64,000 bases of DNA from CmP2 sp052084925 (GTDB lineage: Bacteria; Actinomycetota; Actinomycetes; Actinomycetales; Micrococcaceae), in assembly GCA_052084925.1 (NCBI GenBank), contig JBQDEV010000008.1, forward strand, positions 62,001-126,000, given 5' to 3'. The number at the start of each line of letters is the position of its first letter. Within the stretch, counting starts at the first letter, position 1. Below, in pieces: positions 16,343 through 24,093 of this stretch. Made by a program: the position numbers and the translations under genes. The notes beneath the pieces were generated by a model. That model saw only the letters and a program-made list of their open reading frames with translations, was not told where the DNA came from and did not search any database.

Positions 16343-17914
16343 GTGACTTCTTCTGTACTCTCTGTTGACGCGCCCTCAGGCTTCACCGATCTCGGTGTGC
16401 CCGCCGCACTGGCGGCGGCCCTGACTCCGCGCGGCATCACTTCCCCCACCCCGATCCAGCAGGCGACCCTGCCGGACTCGCTCGCCGGGCGCGACGTGCT
16501 CGGCCGCGGCCGCACCGGATCGGGCAAGACCTACGCATTCTCGCTGCCGCTGGTGGCCCGCCTGATGGATCCGGGGGCCCGCACTCAGCCGCGCCGCCCG
16601 CGCTCCCTGGTGCTGGCTCCCACCCGCGAGCTGGCGCTGCAGATCGCCGAATCGCTGGATCCGCTCGCGGAGACCGCCGGGTTGAGCGTGACCACCATTT
16701 TCGGCGGCGTGGGGCAGAACCCTCAGGTCAAGGCGCTGCAGCGCGGCGTCGACGTGATGGTGGCCTGCCCAGGGCGCCTGCTGGACCTGATGGGCCAGGG
16801 TCATGTTGATCTTTCCGGCATCGAGGTGCTGGTGATCGACGAGGCCGACCACATGGCCGACATGGGCTTCCTGCCGATGGTGCGCCGCATCCTCAACCAG
16901 GTGCCGCGCCCGGCGCAGAAGATGCTGTTCTCGGCCACCCTCGACGCCGGCGTCGGGGTGCTGGTGAACCAGTACCTCAAGGACCCGGTGACCCACGAAG
17001 CAGATTCTGCGGTGTCGCCGGTGGCGAAGATGGATCACCACGTGATGGTGGTCAACGGTGACGACCGGCTCACCACGCTGGCGGAGCTGACGGCCACCCC
17101 GGGACGGACCATCGTGTTCACCCGCACCAAGCACGGCGCCAAGCGCACCGCCAAGCAGCTGCGCGGCCGGGGCGTGACCGCCCTGGAGCTGCACGGCAAC
17201 CTCAGCCAGAATGCTCGCACCCGGAACCTAAACGCGTTCCACGACGGTTCGGCCGGCACCCTGGTCGCCACCGACATTGCCGCCCGCGGCATCCACGTCG
17301 ACGACGTCGCCCTGGTGGTGCACGCCGATCCGCCCGCGGAGCACAAGGCGTACCTGCACCGCTCCGGTCGCACCGCGCGTGCCGGCCAGGCCGGCACCGT
17401 GATCACCCTGGCAGGGCACGAGCAGCGCGGCGAGGTCCGCACGCTGATGCGGGCCGCGAAGATCTCCCCGACCATTCACGCCGACGGCGTCACCGGGACC
17501 CTGCTCGACGAGCTGGCCCCCGGCCCGCGCGTCTTCCTCTCTCCCGCGGAGCTGGAGGAGCAACTGTCCATTGCGGCTCCGGCCCCGCAGCAGCCGTCCC
17601 GCTCGGGTGGATCCGGTGGATCGGGCAACTCGAACGGTTCGCGCAACGGCGGACGCAGTGGGTCGCGCGGCCGTGGTCGCGGTCGCTCCGGTGGCGAGGC
17701 CCAGGGCGAGCGTGCCCAGGGCGGTGGCGGAGGTCGCGGTGGACGCGGCCGCACCTCGCGGAATAGCCAGTCCAGTCAGAGCCGCAGCAGTGGCTCCTCC
17801 GGTTCCGGCAACACGGCGACGCGCTACAGCACCAGCAGCGGGGGTGCGGCGTCCAGCGCGGCACCGCGCTCGGGCGGCCAGCGCCGTCGCACGAACCGCC
17901 GCGCCGACGGCTGA
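16343..17914 (+). CDS. DEAD-box RNA helicase with Gly/Ser/Arg-rich tail
   Basis: About 523 aa from the GTG at 16343; the ATG at 16277 is not in doubt as a codon but gives a non-conserved extension, so the start is uncertain. Helicase motifs are complete: Q-motif SPTPIQQATLP, Walker A GRTGSGKT, PTRELALQI, DEAD variant DEAD in LVIDEADHMADMG, SAT in LFSATLD, and the C-terminal HRSGRTARAG. The last 110 residues are a disordered Gly/Ser/Arg/Asn tail with RG repeats, typical of RhlE/RNA-binding helicases. It unwinds structured RNA in ribosome assembly or mRNA decay. Its stop is 4 bases from the convergent P450-fusion gene. Confidence 0.85.
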   Translation: MTSSVLSVDAPSGFTDLGVPAALAAALTPRGITSPTPIQQATLPDSLAGRDVLGRGRTGSGKTYAFSLPLVARLMDPGARTQPRRPRSLVLAPTRELALQIAESLDPLAETAGLSVTTIFGGVGQNPQVKALQRGVDVMVACPGRLLDLMGQGHVDLSGIEVLVIDEADHMADMGFLPMVRRILNQVPRPAQKMLFSATLDAGVGVLVNQYLKDPVTHEADSAVSPVAKMDHHVMVVNGDDRLTTLAELTATPGRTIVFTRTKHGAKRTAKQLRGRGVTALELHGNLSQNARTRNLNAFHDGSAGTLVATDIAARGIHVDDVALVVHADPPAEHKAYLHRSGRTARAGQAGTVITLAGHEQRGEVRTLMRAAKISPTIHADGVTGTLLDELAPGPRVFLSPAELEEQLSIAAPAPQQPSRSGGSGGSGNSNGSRNGGRSGSRGRGRGRSGGEAQGERAQGGGGGRGGRGRTSRNSQSSQSRSSGSSGSGNTATRYSTSSGGAASSAAPRSGGQRRRTNRRADG

Positions 17915-17918
17915 GTGA

Positions 17919-20900
17919 TCAGCCGGCGCTGACCGTCGCCGGTTGCACCTCCGACAGCACGCCCACCACCACGTCCGCCCAGTCCCGGGCGACGTCGGTG
18001 GCGAGCTGCCCGCTGGCCGCGTCATGGCGGCCGTAGTCGCCGACCCGTTCTGCCCCGCAGTGGCGCAGCGCCTCATCGAAGATCTCCGAGCCTCGCGAGT
18101 AGGTGGCGTGGTAGGAACGATCGCCCAGCCCGAACACGGCATAGCGCAGTCCGGACAGGTCCGGCGACTGCTGAACCAGTGAGGCGTGCAGGGCGCGGGC
18201 GGCCGCCGGAAGTTCGCCGTCGCCATAGGTGGAGCACACCACCAGCAGCGGGTGCTCGGCCGGAATCCCGGCGGCGTCGTCGAGCTGTGAGGCATCCAGC
18301 AGGGTCACCGCGTGCCGGTCCGCCAGCCCCCGGGCCAGCTCCTCGGCCACCAGCTCGCCATTGCCGGATTCGGTGGCGAACAGCACCGTCAGCGGGGGCA
18401 GATTCTCCCGCCCCACGTCATCCCGCGCCGAACCTGCCGCGCCGCCGCCTGCCCCACACTCTCGGGGCAACGAGGTGGCCGAGGCCGCGGTGAGCCGCAG
18501 CGCCCGGGCGTCAGTGATCTTCGTGCGCGGACGCGTCCCGGCCCCGAGCCGTTCCTGAGCATCCACCAGCAACCAGCCGTCATAGGTGGTGGCCCGGGCC
18601 AGGTGACTGCGCAGCGCCGTGATCCCCGGCCGCACCCGCCCGGCACCGTCATTTTCGAGGTCCGCGGCAATGGTCTCCGCCAGCCCGCGGGCATCCGAGC
18701 GCTGTGAGGGAATCGTGCCGGTGGGCCCGCGACGCAGCCAGCCGGCCACATACAGCCCTGGCTCGACGCGTCCCGACGACGACGCCTCCGGACTCACCCG
18801 CACTAGCGGCGCGCTCGCGGCGGACGCAGCGTCCGCCTCGAACCCGATCGCGGTGATCACCGCATCGACGGGCACCCGCAACGAGTCCTCCAGACGGGCA
18901 TGCTCCGCCGTGCTCAGGTGCAGCTGCGCGACCCGCGACTGATCCGGGGTGCCGATCACCGCCTGCGGCGCGGTACCGAACCACCAGATCACCTCCAGGT
19001 GCTCCTCCGTTCCGGAGCCCTCGCGGCCGCGCAACTCGGCCACCAGCTCGCAGCGCGGATCCCCGGCAGCCAGCCCGCGGGCGAGCTCCGCCTCGTCCAC
19101 CCCGCGCACCCGATGCCGCACGCCGGGCAGATCCAGAATCTCGCGCAGCATCACCGGGTCGAACTTCGCGTGCTCCGGCTGCGAGCGCCCCACCACGTGC
19201 AGGGTGCGCAGGTTTGCGCGCAGGGCCCGGTGAGCTTCCCCGTGCACATCGGATTCCGCGAGCGCCTCCTCCGGGGAGGCCAGCAGCCGCACCACGTCCA
19301 TGGCCACATTGCCGTGCCCGATCACCGCGGCGGTCTCGCCCAGCACCGGCCAGGAGCCCTCATTCCAGCGTCCGTGCTCGGTGGGGCAGGAGTTCAGCAG
19401 CCGGGTGATCGTGCCCGCACCGTACACCCCGGGCAGACTCGCCCCGGGCACCGGAAGCGCACGGTCGGCGTGCAAGCCGGTGGCCACCACCACGACGTCG
19501 TGGGTTTCCCGCAGCTGCTCTAGCGAGAGCTCGGCACCCGACGCCGCGTAGCTCGAGACCTCCGGGGCGCCCACCGCCGGACGACCAAAGATCGACACAT
19601 CCGTCACTGGCCCGGGCAACACCCGGGTCGAGCCGAGGAACTCGACGCCGTCGCGCTCAAACAGCTGCGCGAACTGGGACACCACGGCCTTGGTGCCCTG
19701 GTGGTCCGCGGCCACCCCGGTGCGCACCAGCCCGTACGGCACCGGTGCGGCATCAAGCACGGTGATCCGCGCCTCGGGCAGTCGACGACGCACTGCCTGG
19801 GCCGCGTAGCAGCCCGCCGGGCCGGAGCCGACCACCGCCACCGCCGGCCCTGCGTCACCGTTAACACCGACACCGTCAACACCCTCAACGTCGTCGTCCT
19901 TCTTCGCCGTGTCAGCCGTGACATCGGCACCCCAGCGCACCGGCATTTCATCCATCCCACGGAACACCCAGCCCCCGGGCACCGGCGGCCGCTCGGGCAC
20001 CAGTCGCAACTCCGGCAGCTCGGCGAACAGTTTCGGCAGCGCCACCTCGGCCACCTCCGCCCGCGCCACCCAGGCGCCCAAGCACACGTGCACGCCCTTA
20101 CCGAACGCCAGGTGCGCGCCCTGGCCCGCCCGGCGCACCTCGAACCGCTCCGGGTCCGGCCACTGGGTCTCGTCACGGTTCGCGGAGAGCAGGCAGATCC
20201 CCAGTTTCGCCCCGGCCGGCAGCGCCACTCCCTGCAGCACCGTGTCCCGAGTGGTCTGGCGGGAGTACATCCCGATCGGCGCCACCCAGCGGATGGCCTC
20301 ATCAAACACAGCGTCCCAGTTCCCGCTGCCCTCGCCCTGGGCCGTCGCCAGCCGACGCTGCTCCGGGTCGCGCAGCAGCGCCCAGGCGGCCACTCCGATG
20401 GCGTCGCGCGGCTCGTTGAGCCCACCGCCGATGGTCATCTTTAGATTCGCCCGGATCGACTCGATCGGCATCTGGTAGTCCGGCACCGCCAACAGCGCCG
20501 AAATCAGCGAGTCGTCCGGGTGGCGGCGGTGCCAGTCGAGCATCTCGTCCAGCGCCGTATCGACCTCATTAAACGACTCCTCCCCGCGCGCCCACACGTC
20601 CGGATCATCCGCGTAGTTGCCGGTGGCGTCGATCATCGTCTGGCTCCAGCGTTGCAGATCCGCCTGCGTCACGTTGTGCAGACCGGTGATCGCCCGCAGG
20701 TTCTCCGACACATAGGGTGCCGCGAAGTCCCACACCAGGTCAGCTTCCGGACCCTTGGCGCGTAGCTCGTTCAGATACCGCTGCGCGTTGCGGTGGAAGA
20801 TCGGTGTCCACGCCTTCTTCACCGCCGAGGGGCGCAGCACCGGCTGCCAAGCCCGACGCTCCACTTGGTGATCCGGGTCGTCCTTGCGCAGCATCGAGTG

Positions 20901-21173
20901 CCCCATCGCCCGGATCATCAGCGAGCCCTGCTCGTCGGCGGAGAAGGTCTGTTGGTCCAGCTCGGTGTCGTGCACCGCAGCATAAGACGTCACCAGGTAC
21001 CGGCCCACCGCGGGCACCCAGTGCACCCCGCCCTCGGCGCGCAGCCGTTCGAACGTCGGAAACGGGTCGCGATACAGCTCGGGAATGCGCACCCAGTCGG
21101 CCACCGGAGCAGCACGCCCCGCAGGGGGAGCCTCGGCAGCGGCGGAATCTCCAGTGAAATCAGCGGTGGCCAT
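17919..21173 (-). CDS. Self-sufficient P450 / adrenodoxin-reductase-like / flavodoxin fusion
   Basis: 1084 aa in one uninterrupted frame. Residues 25-415 are a P450 (I-helix region GGGLNEPRD near 250, haem loop FGKGVHVCLG with Cys364). An acidic linker (about 416-441) leads to an FprA/adrenodoxin-reductase-like flavoprotein, 443-880: FAD site VVGSGPAGCYAA, PYGLVRTGVAADH, NADPH site GHGNVAMDVVR and GWLRRGPTGTIP. After a second Ala/Gly-rich linker comes a flavodoxin (925-1075): LFATESGNGE, STYGDGELPAAA and FGLGDRSYHATY, the FMN loops. All three modules look intact, giving the route NADPH, FAD, FMN, haem in one chain. AGGAG lies 7 bases before the ATG; the HtaA gene ends 3 bases upstream. Substrate unknown. 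Confidence 0.92.
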   Translation of the reverse strand: MATADFTGDSAAAEAPPAGRAAPVADWVRIPELYRDPFPTFERLRAEGGVHWVPAVGRYLVTSYAAVHDTELDQQTFSADEQGSLMIRAMGHSMLRKDDPDHQVERRAWQPVLRPSAVKKAWTPIFHRNAQRYLNELRAKGPEADLVWDFAAPYVSENLRAITGLHNVTQADLQRWSQTMIDATGNYADDPDVWARGEESFNEVDTALDEMLDWHRRHPDDSLISALLAVPDYQMPIESIRANLKMTIGGGLNEPRDAIGVAAWALLRDPEQRRLATAQGEGSGNWDAVFDEAIRWVAPIGMYSRQTTRDTVLQGVALPAGAKLGICLLSANRDETQWPDPERFEVRRAGQGAHLAFGKGVHVCLGAWVARAEVAEVALPKLFAELPELRLVPERPPVPGGWVFRGMDEMPVRWGADVTADTAKKDDDVEGVDGVGVNGDAGPAVAVVGSGPAGCYAAQAVRRRLPEARITVLDAAPVPYGLVRTGVAADHQGTKAVVSQFAQLFERDGVEFLGSTRVLPGPVTDVSIFGRPAVGAPEVSSYAASGAELSLEQLRETHDVVVVATGLHADRALPVPGASLPGVYGAGTITRLLNSCPTEHGRWNEGSWPVLGETAAVIGHGNVAMDVVRLLASPEEALAESDVHGEAHRALRANLRTLHVVGRSQPEHAKFDPVMLREILDLPGVRHRVRGVDEAELARGLAAGDPRCELVAELRGREGSGTEEHLEVIWWFGTAPQAVIGTPDQSRVAQLHLSTAEHARLEDSLRVPVDAVITAIGFEADAASAASAPLVRVSPEASSSGRVEPGLYVAGWLRRGPTGTIPSQRSDARGLAETIAADLENDGAGRVRPGITALRSHLARATTYDGWLLVDAQERLGAGTRPRTKITDARALRLTAASATSLPRECGAGGGAAGSARDDVGRENLPPLTVLFATESGNGELVAEELARGLADRHAVTLLDASQLDDAAGIPAEHPLLVVCSTYGDGELPAAARALHASLVQQSPDLSGLRYAVFGLGDRSYHATYSRGSEIFDEALRHCGAERVGDYGRHDAASGQLATDVARDWADVVVGVLSEVQPATVSAG

Positions 21174-21176
21174 CGT

Positions 21177-21620
21177 TCACTCCTGGGTGGTCACGGTCAG
21201 CGGGTCGAATTCCGTCCCCGCCGGATAGGTACCGAGAAACAGGTCCGCGCCCTCCTCGGTGAGGCGCGTGTAGCCGTGGGTTTCATCCACGACGACGACG
21301 GCGATCCGAGCACCCGGATCCGCTGTGGGGAACGGGTCATCTACGGTGAGCGCCCCGTCCGTCAGCTGCGGCCGGGCCAGAGTCAGGGCCAGCATCCCGT
21401 GGTGCCCGGTGAAGTGCACGGCACCCGCGAATCGTCCCGGGCTCCCGTCCAGGGCGGGGAACAGCACGCGTCCGTCGTCGAGGAGCACCGCCCCGTCGGA
21501 GACCTCGGTGCGGCCGTCGCTCAGACGCTGCAGGTACTCGCGGAAGCTCGCATGCACGCCCCACAGCAGCCCAGAACCAGTCGAAGCGGTCGTTCTCGTC
21601 ATACCACCACTGTGAGTCAT
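21177..21620 (-). CDS. Stand-alone HtaA-domain (haem-binding type) protein
   Basis: 147 aa. Almost the whole protein is one HtaA domain: GLLWGVHASFREYLQRLSDG at the start, then LFPALDG, RFAGAVHFTGHHGMLALTL with candidate haem-ligand His, and a beta-rich end. Corynebacterial HtaA proteins are secreted or membrane-anchored and pass haem to HmuT; this one has no signal peptide or anchor, so it should be cytosolic. Starts at 21620 and 21602 (both ATG) are possible and neither has a strong ribosome site. It is translationally coupled to the P450 fusion downstream, suggesting haem supply to, storage for, or another direct function with that enzyme. Confidence 0.8.
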   Translation of the reverse strand: MTHSGGMTRTTASTGSGLLWGVHASFREYLQRLSDGRTEVSDGAVLLDDGRVLFPALDGSPGRFAGAVHFTGHHGMLALTLARPQLTDGALTVDDPFPTADPGARIAVVVVDETHGYTRLTEEGADLFLGTYPAGTEFDPLTVTTQE

Positions 21621-21658
21621 GTCTCAACCGGAGTTCAACTGAGCATTACTCCGATTCC

Positions 21659-21677
21659 AACGCACTATTCTTGCGTT
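21659..21677. promoter_or_regulatory. LysR-type dyad
   Basis: AACGCA-N7-TGCGTT, perfect 6-bp arms, ending exactly before the lysR-type ATG and 39 bases upstream of the HtaA start. Position between divergent genes, overlapping the regulator's own start region, fits a LysR autoregulatory and activation site. Confidence 0.55.
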
Positions 21678-22628
21678 ATGGACGACGCCTCACACTCGAT
21701 CCCCGCGCCCGCCTCACCGCCGGTGACACTGCGTCAGCTCGAACTGTTCTGCGCCGCAGCCCGTTCCGGCTCCTTCACCGCCGCCGCGCAGGACCGCTAT
21801 GTCACCCCGAATGCGGTGGCCGCCGCCGTCACGGATCTGGAGACCGCACTCAAGGTTCGACTCTGCGTGCGTCGCCGAGCCCGCGGCCTCGAACTCACCG
21901 CCGCCGGGGAGGCCCTGCTGGCCCGCGCCCAGCACCTACTCGTCACGGCCGAGGAACTGGTCGTGGACATTGGCGATCTCGACGGCGCCCCACGCGGCCC
22001 GGTGCGCCTGGGCTGTTACACCACCCTTGCCGCCACCCTGATCCCGCCCCTGTGGGAACACATCGGAGAGCACCTCCCCGGAGTCCGACTCGAACTCGTC
22101 GAAGGCACCGTCGACGAACTGGCCGAGCAGGTCAGCTCCGGCCGGCTCGACATGATGATCTCCTACGAGGTGGGCCTGCCCACCGAGCTCGCCGCCCGCA
22201 CGCTATTCACCACGGAACCGCAGGTCATCCTGCCTGCCGATCACCGCCTCGCCGTCCGCGGCGCACCCGTACCGCTGGCAGAACTGGCCGCCGAGCCGCT
22301 AATCCTGCTCGACCTCCCCCCGGCCGGGGATAACACCCTGGAACTGATGCGGCGCCACGGCCTGCGCCCGCGCATCGGGCACCGCACCACCGGATTCGAG
22401 CTCGTGCGTTCCATGGTGGCCCGCGGCTTCGGCTACTCGTTACTCTTCCAGCGCCCGCAGATCGACGTTTCCTACGAAGGGCTACCGCTGGCCTCACTGC
22501 CCATCGATCCCCCACTGACGGCGGAGCCGATCGTGCTCGCCCATGATCGCCAGGTACCACTCACCTCGCGTGCAGCGGCCGTGGCGGCAGCGGCCAGCGA
22601 ACTCTTCGGTGACACCGCGCGCAGATAG
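21678..22628 (+). CDS. LysR-family transcriptional regulator
   Basis: 316 aa from the ATG at 21678. Winged helix-turn-helix at about residues 15-75 (VTLRQLELFCAAARSGSFTA, NAVAAAVTDLE), then a LysR effector-binding domain (GPVRLGCYTTLAATLIPPLW, EGTVDELAEQV). No ribosome site precedes the ATG, so leaderless translation is likely. Divergent from htaA and the P450 fusion and therefore their probable regulator; its ligand may be the P450 substrate. Confidence 0.88.
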   Translation: MDDASHSIPAPASPPVTLRQLELFCAAARSGSFTAAAQDRYVTPNAVAAAVTDLETALKVRLCVRRRARGLELTAAGEALLARAQHLLVTAEELVVDIGDLDGAPRGPVRLGCYTTLAATLIPPLWEHIGEHLPGVRLELVEGTVDELAEQVSSGRLDMMISYEVGLPTELAARTLFTTEPQVILPADHRLAVRGAPVPLAELAAEPLILLDLPPAGDNTLELMRRHGLRPRIGHRTTGFELVRSMVARGFGYSLLFQRPQIDVSYEGLPLASLPIDPPLTAEPIVLAHDRQVPLTSRAAAVAAAASELFGDTARR

Positions 22629-22742
22629 TCACAGATTAATAACAGGCTGTACTCAGAATCTGCGCGCATCCGCACCATGCCGCGGCGGTTGAACCTGAAA
22701 GTGGCGGAATTAAGCCAGCCCAAGCGACAATTAAGTTGCGTT

Positions 22743-22773
22743 TTGATAACGACGCTGCCACGGTTGATAACGA
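22743..22773 (+). promoter_or_regulatory. Direct repeat upstream of NlpC/P60 gene
   Basis: TTGATAACGA occurs at 22743-22752 and again at 22764-22773, exactly 21 bp (two helical turns) apart, 38 bases before the wall-hydrolase start. Paired direct repeats are how OmpR-family regulators such as MtrA bind cell-wall hydrolase promoters in actinobacteria; the exact motif does not prove MtrA. Confidence 0.45.
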
Positions 22774-22810
22774 TCCGATCACGAAGCAGTCGTCAACCGA
22801 AAGAAACCTC

Positions 22811-23758
22811 ATGTCTTACCTGACCCGCCGCGCCCGCATCGAAGCCGAGCGCATCGAGGCCACCCAGCAGGCCCGTCAGCTCCGCCACGGCCGCGCCAAG
22901 TCGCTGACCTTCGGCCTGGCCGGCGTCGCCGCCGTCGCCAGCGTGTCCGTCGCCGGCATCACCCCCGCCTCGGCCTCCCTGGACGATACCACCGCCCCGG
23001 CCACCGAGCAGACCTCGTCCACCACCGCTGAGACCACCACCGAGACCGCCAGCACCGGTGGCAGCTACACGGTGCGCTCCGGCGACACCCTTTCCGCCAT
23101 CGCCTCCGCCCAGGGCGTTTCCCTCAACGAGTTGATGACGGCGAACGGCCTCGACGCCTCCAGCGTCATCTACCCCGGTGACACCCTGCAGCTCTCCGGC
23201 TCCGCCGGCGAAGCAGCAGAATCCGCCGCCACCACCGAGACCGCAGCGTCTACGGAGACGGCAGCAGCCACCGCGACCGCCGAGTCGACCACGCAGACCG
23301 CATCCACCGATCCGGCCTCCACCGAGTCCGCATTGATGACCATGCAGACCGCCTCGACCACCAGCTCGGCCAGCGGCTGGCAGGCCACCGCGGCCGCCCA
23401 GGCGATCTCCATCGCCAACTCGGGCGCCAGCTACTCCTACGGTGGCAACGGCCCGACCAGCTACGACTGCTCCGGGTTCACCAGCGCCGCCTTCGCCGCG
23501 GCCGGCATCGACCTGCCGCGCACCTCCGGCGCCCAGTACTCGGGTGCCAGCCAGCACGTCTCCTTGGACAACCTGCAGGTCGGCGACCTGGTGTTCTGGT
23601 CCTCCAACGGCTCCGCCTCCGGCATCTACCACGTCGCCGTGTACGTCGGAGACGGTCAGATCGCCCAGGCCCGCAACCCGCAGGCCGGCATCTCCGTCGA
23701 CTCGCTGGCCCACTACCAGCAGTACAACCCGCCGATGAGCACCGCCGCCCGCTACTGA
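22811..23758 (+). CDS. Secreted LysM-NlpC/P60 peptidoglycan endopeptidase
   Basis: 315 aa from the ATG at 22811. A long Arg-rich N-region and hydrophobic core (about 31-56, ending ITPASAS) form an export signal. LysM domain 85-128 (YTVRSGDTLSAIASAQGVSL) binds peptidoglycan. A Thr/Ala/Glu-rich linker (131-185) leads to NlpC/P60, 195-315, with catalytic Cys220 (YDCSGF) and His274 (YHVAVYVGDG). It cuts stem peptides during growth and separation, like RipA/CwlO-type hydrolases. Codon use and GC match the neighbours. It is followed by a strong hairpin, partly duplicated around the assembly gap. Confidence 0.92.
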   Translation: MSYLTRRARIEAERIEATQQARQLRHGRAKSLTFGLAGVAAVASVSVAGITPASASLDDTTAPATEQTSSTTAETTTETASTGGSYTVRSGDTLSAIASAQGVSLNELMTANGLDASSVIYPGDTLQLSGSAGEAAESAATTETAASTETAAATATAESTTQTASTDPASTESALMTMQTASTTSSASGWQATAAAQAISIANSGASYSYGGNGPTSYDCSGFTSAAFAAAGIDLPRTSGAQYSGASQHVSLDNLQVGDLVFWSSNGSASGIYHVAVYVGDGQIAQARNPQAGISVDSLAHYQQYNPPMSTAARY

Positions 23759-24033
23759 TTCGTACCGGATCCACCTCGATCCGGCCACGGACCGCAGCTG
23801 CAGCTTCCTCGCAGCAGAGCCGCCGCCCCCCGATGTTTGGGGGCGCGGGGGGGGGTGGGTAGACACCAAGAAACCCCCCGCGCCCCAGGGGAGGTGGGTG
23901 GGGGGGGTAACCCCCCGGGCGCGGAGGNNNNNNNNNNGTTGCGCCCCGCCGCCCTATACTTATTCGCACCGTAACCACCCCCACCCGCCCCCGGACCGCT
24001 GCTCCAGCTCCCCCGCAGCAGAGCCGCCGCCCG
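23741..24033. repeat. Imperfect duplication flanking an assembly gap
   Basis: Bases 23741-23829 (end of the NlpC/P60 gene and start of its terminator) reappear without gaps 204 bases later at 23945-24033, with about 16 mismatches, most of them changes to C in the second copy. Between them lie G-rich filler and ten N (23928-23937). This pattern suggests two contig ends covering the same terminator, not a real repeat. Confidence 0.75.
23928..23937. other. Scaffold gap (10 N)
   Basis: Ten undetermined bases. The 80 bases before them consist of G and C runs (for example nine consecutive G) unlike anything else in the window, so this stretch is low-quality sequence. No gene is interrupted in the sequence as given. 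Confidence 0.98.
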
Positions 24034-24061
24034 CATTTCTTGCGGGCGGCGGCTCTGCTTT
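24017..24061. terminator. Strong bidirectional terminator
   Basis: AGCAGAGCCGCCGCCCGCA pairs perfectly with its complement at 24041-24059: a 19-bp stem, 5-base loop TTTCT, then TT. It lies between the convergent NlpC/P60 and TRAP permease genes and can end transcription from both. A corrupted copy of its left arm is present at 23813-23828. Confidence 0.9.
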
Positions 24062-24093
24062 CTACTCCTCGATGAACCGCTCGGAGCCGATGG

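Noticed and set aside
22629..22810. c-di-AMP (ydaO) riboswitch upstream of the NlpC/P60 gene
   Set aside because: Position is typical, but I could not find the conserved core (no GGGGUGAAU-type block or paired helices), so it is not claimed.
23838..23927. G-quadruplex or GC-rich structured element near the N gap
   Set aside because: The G runs adjoin the gap and an error-rich duplicated end, so they are better explained as low-quality assembly sequence.
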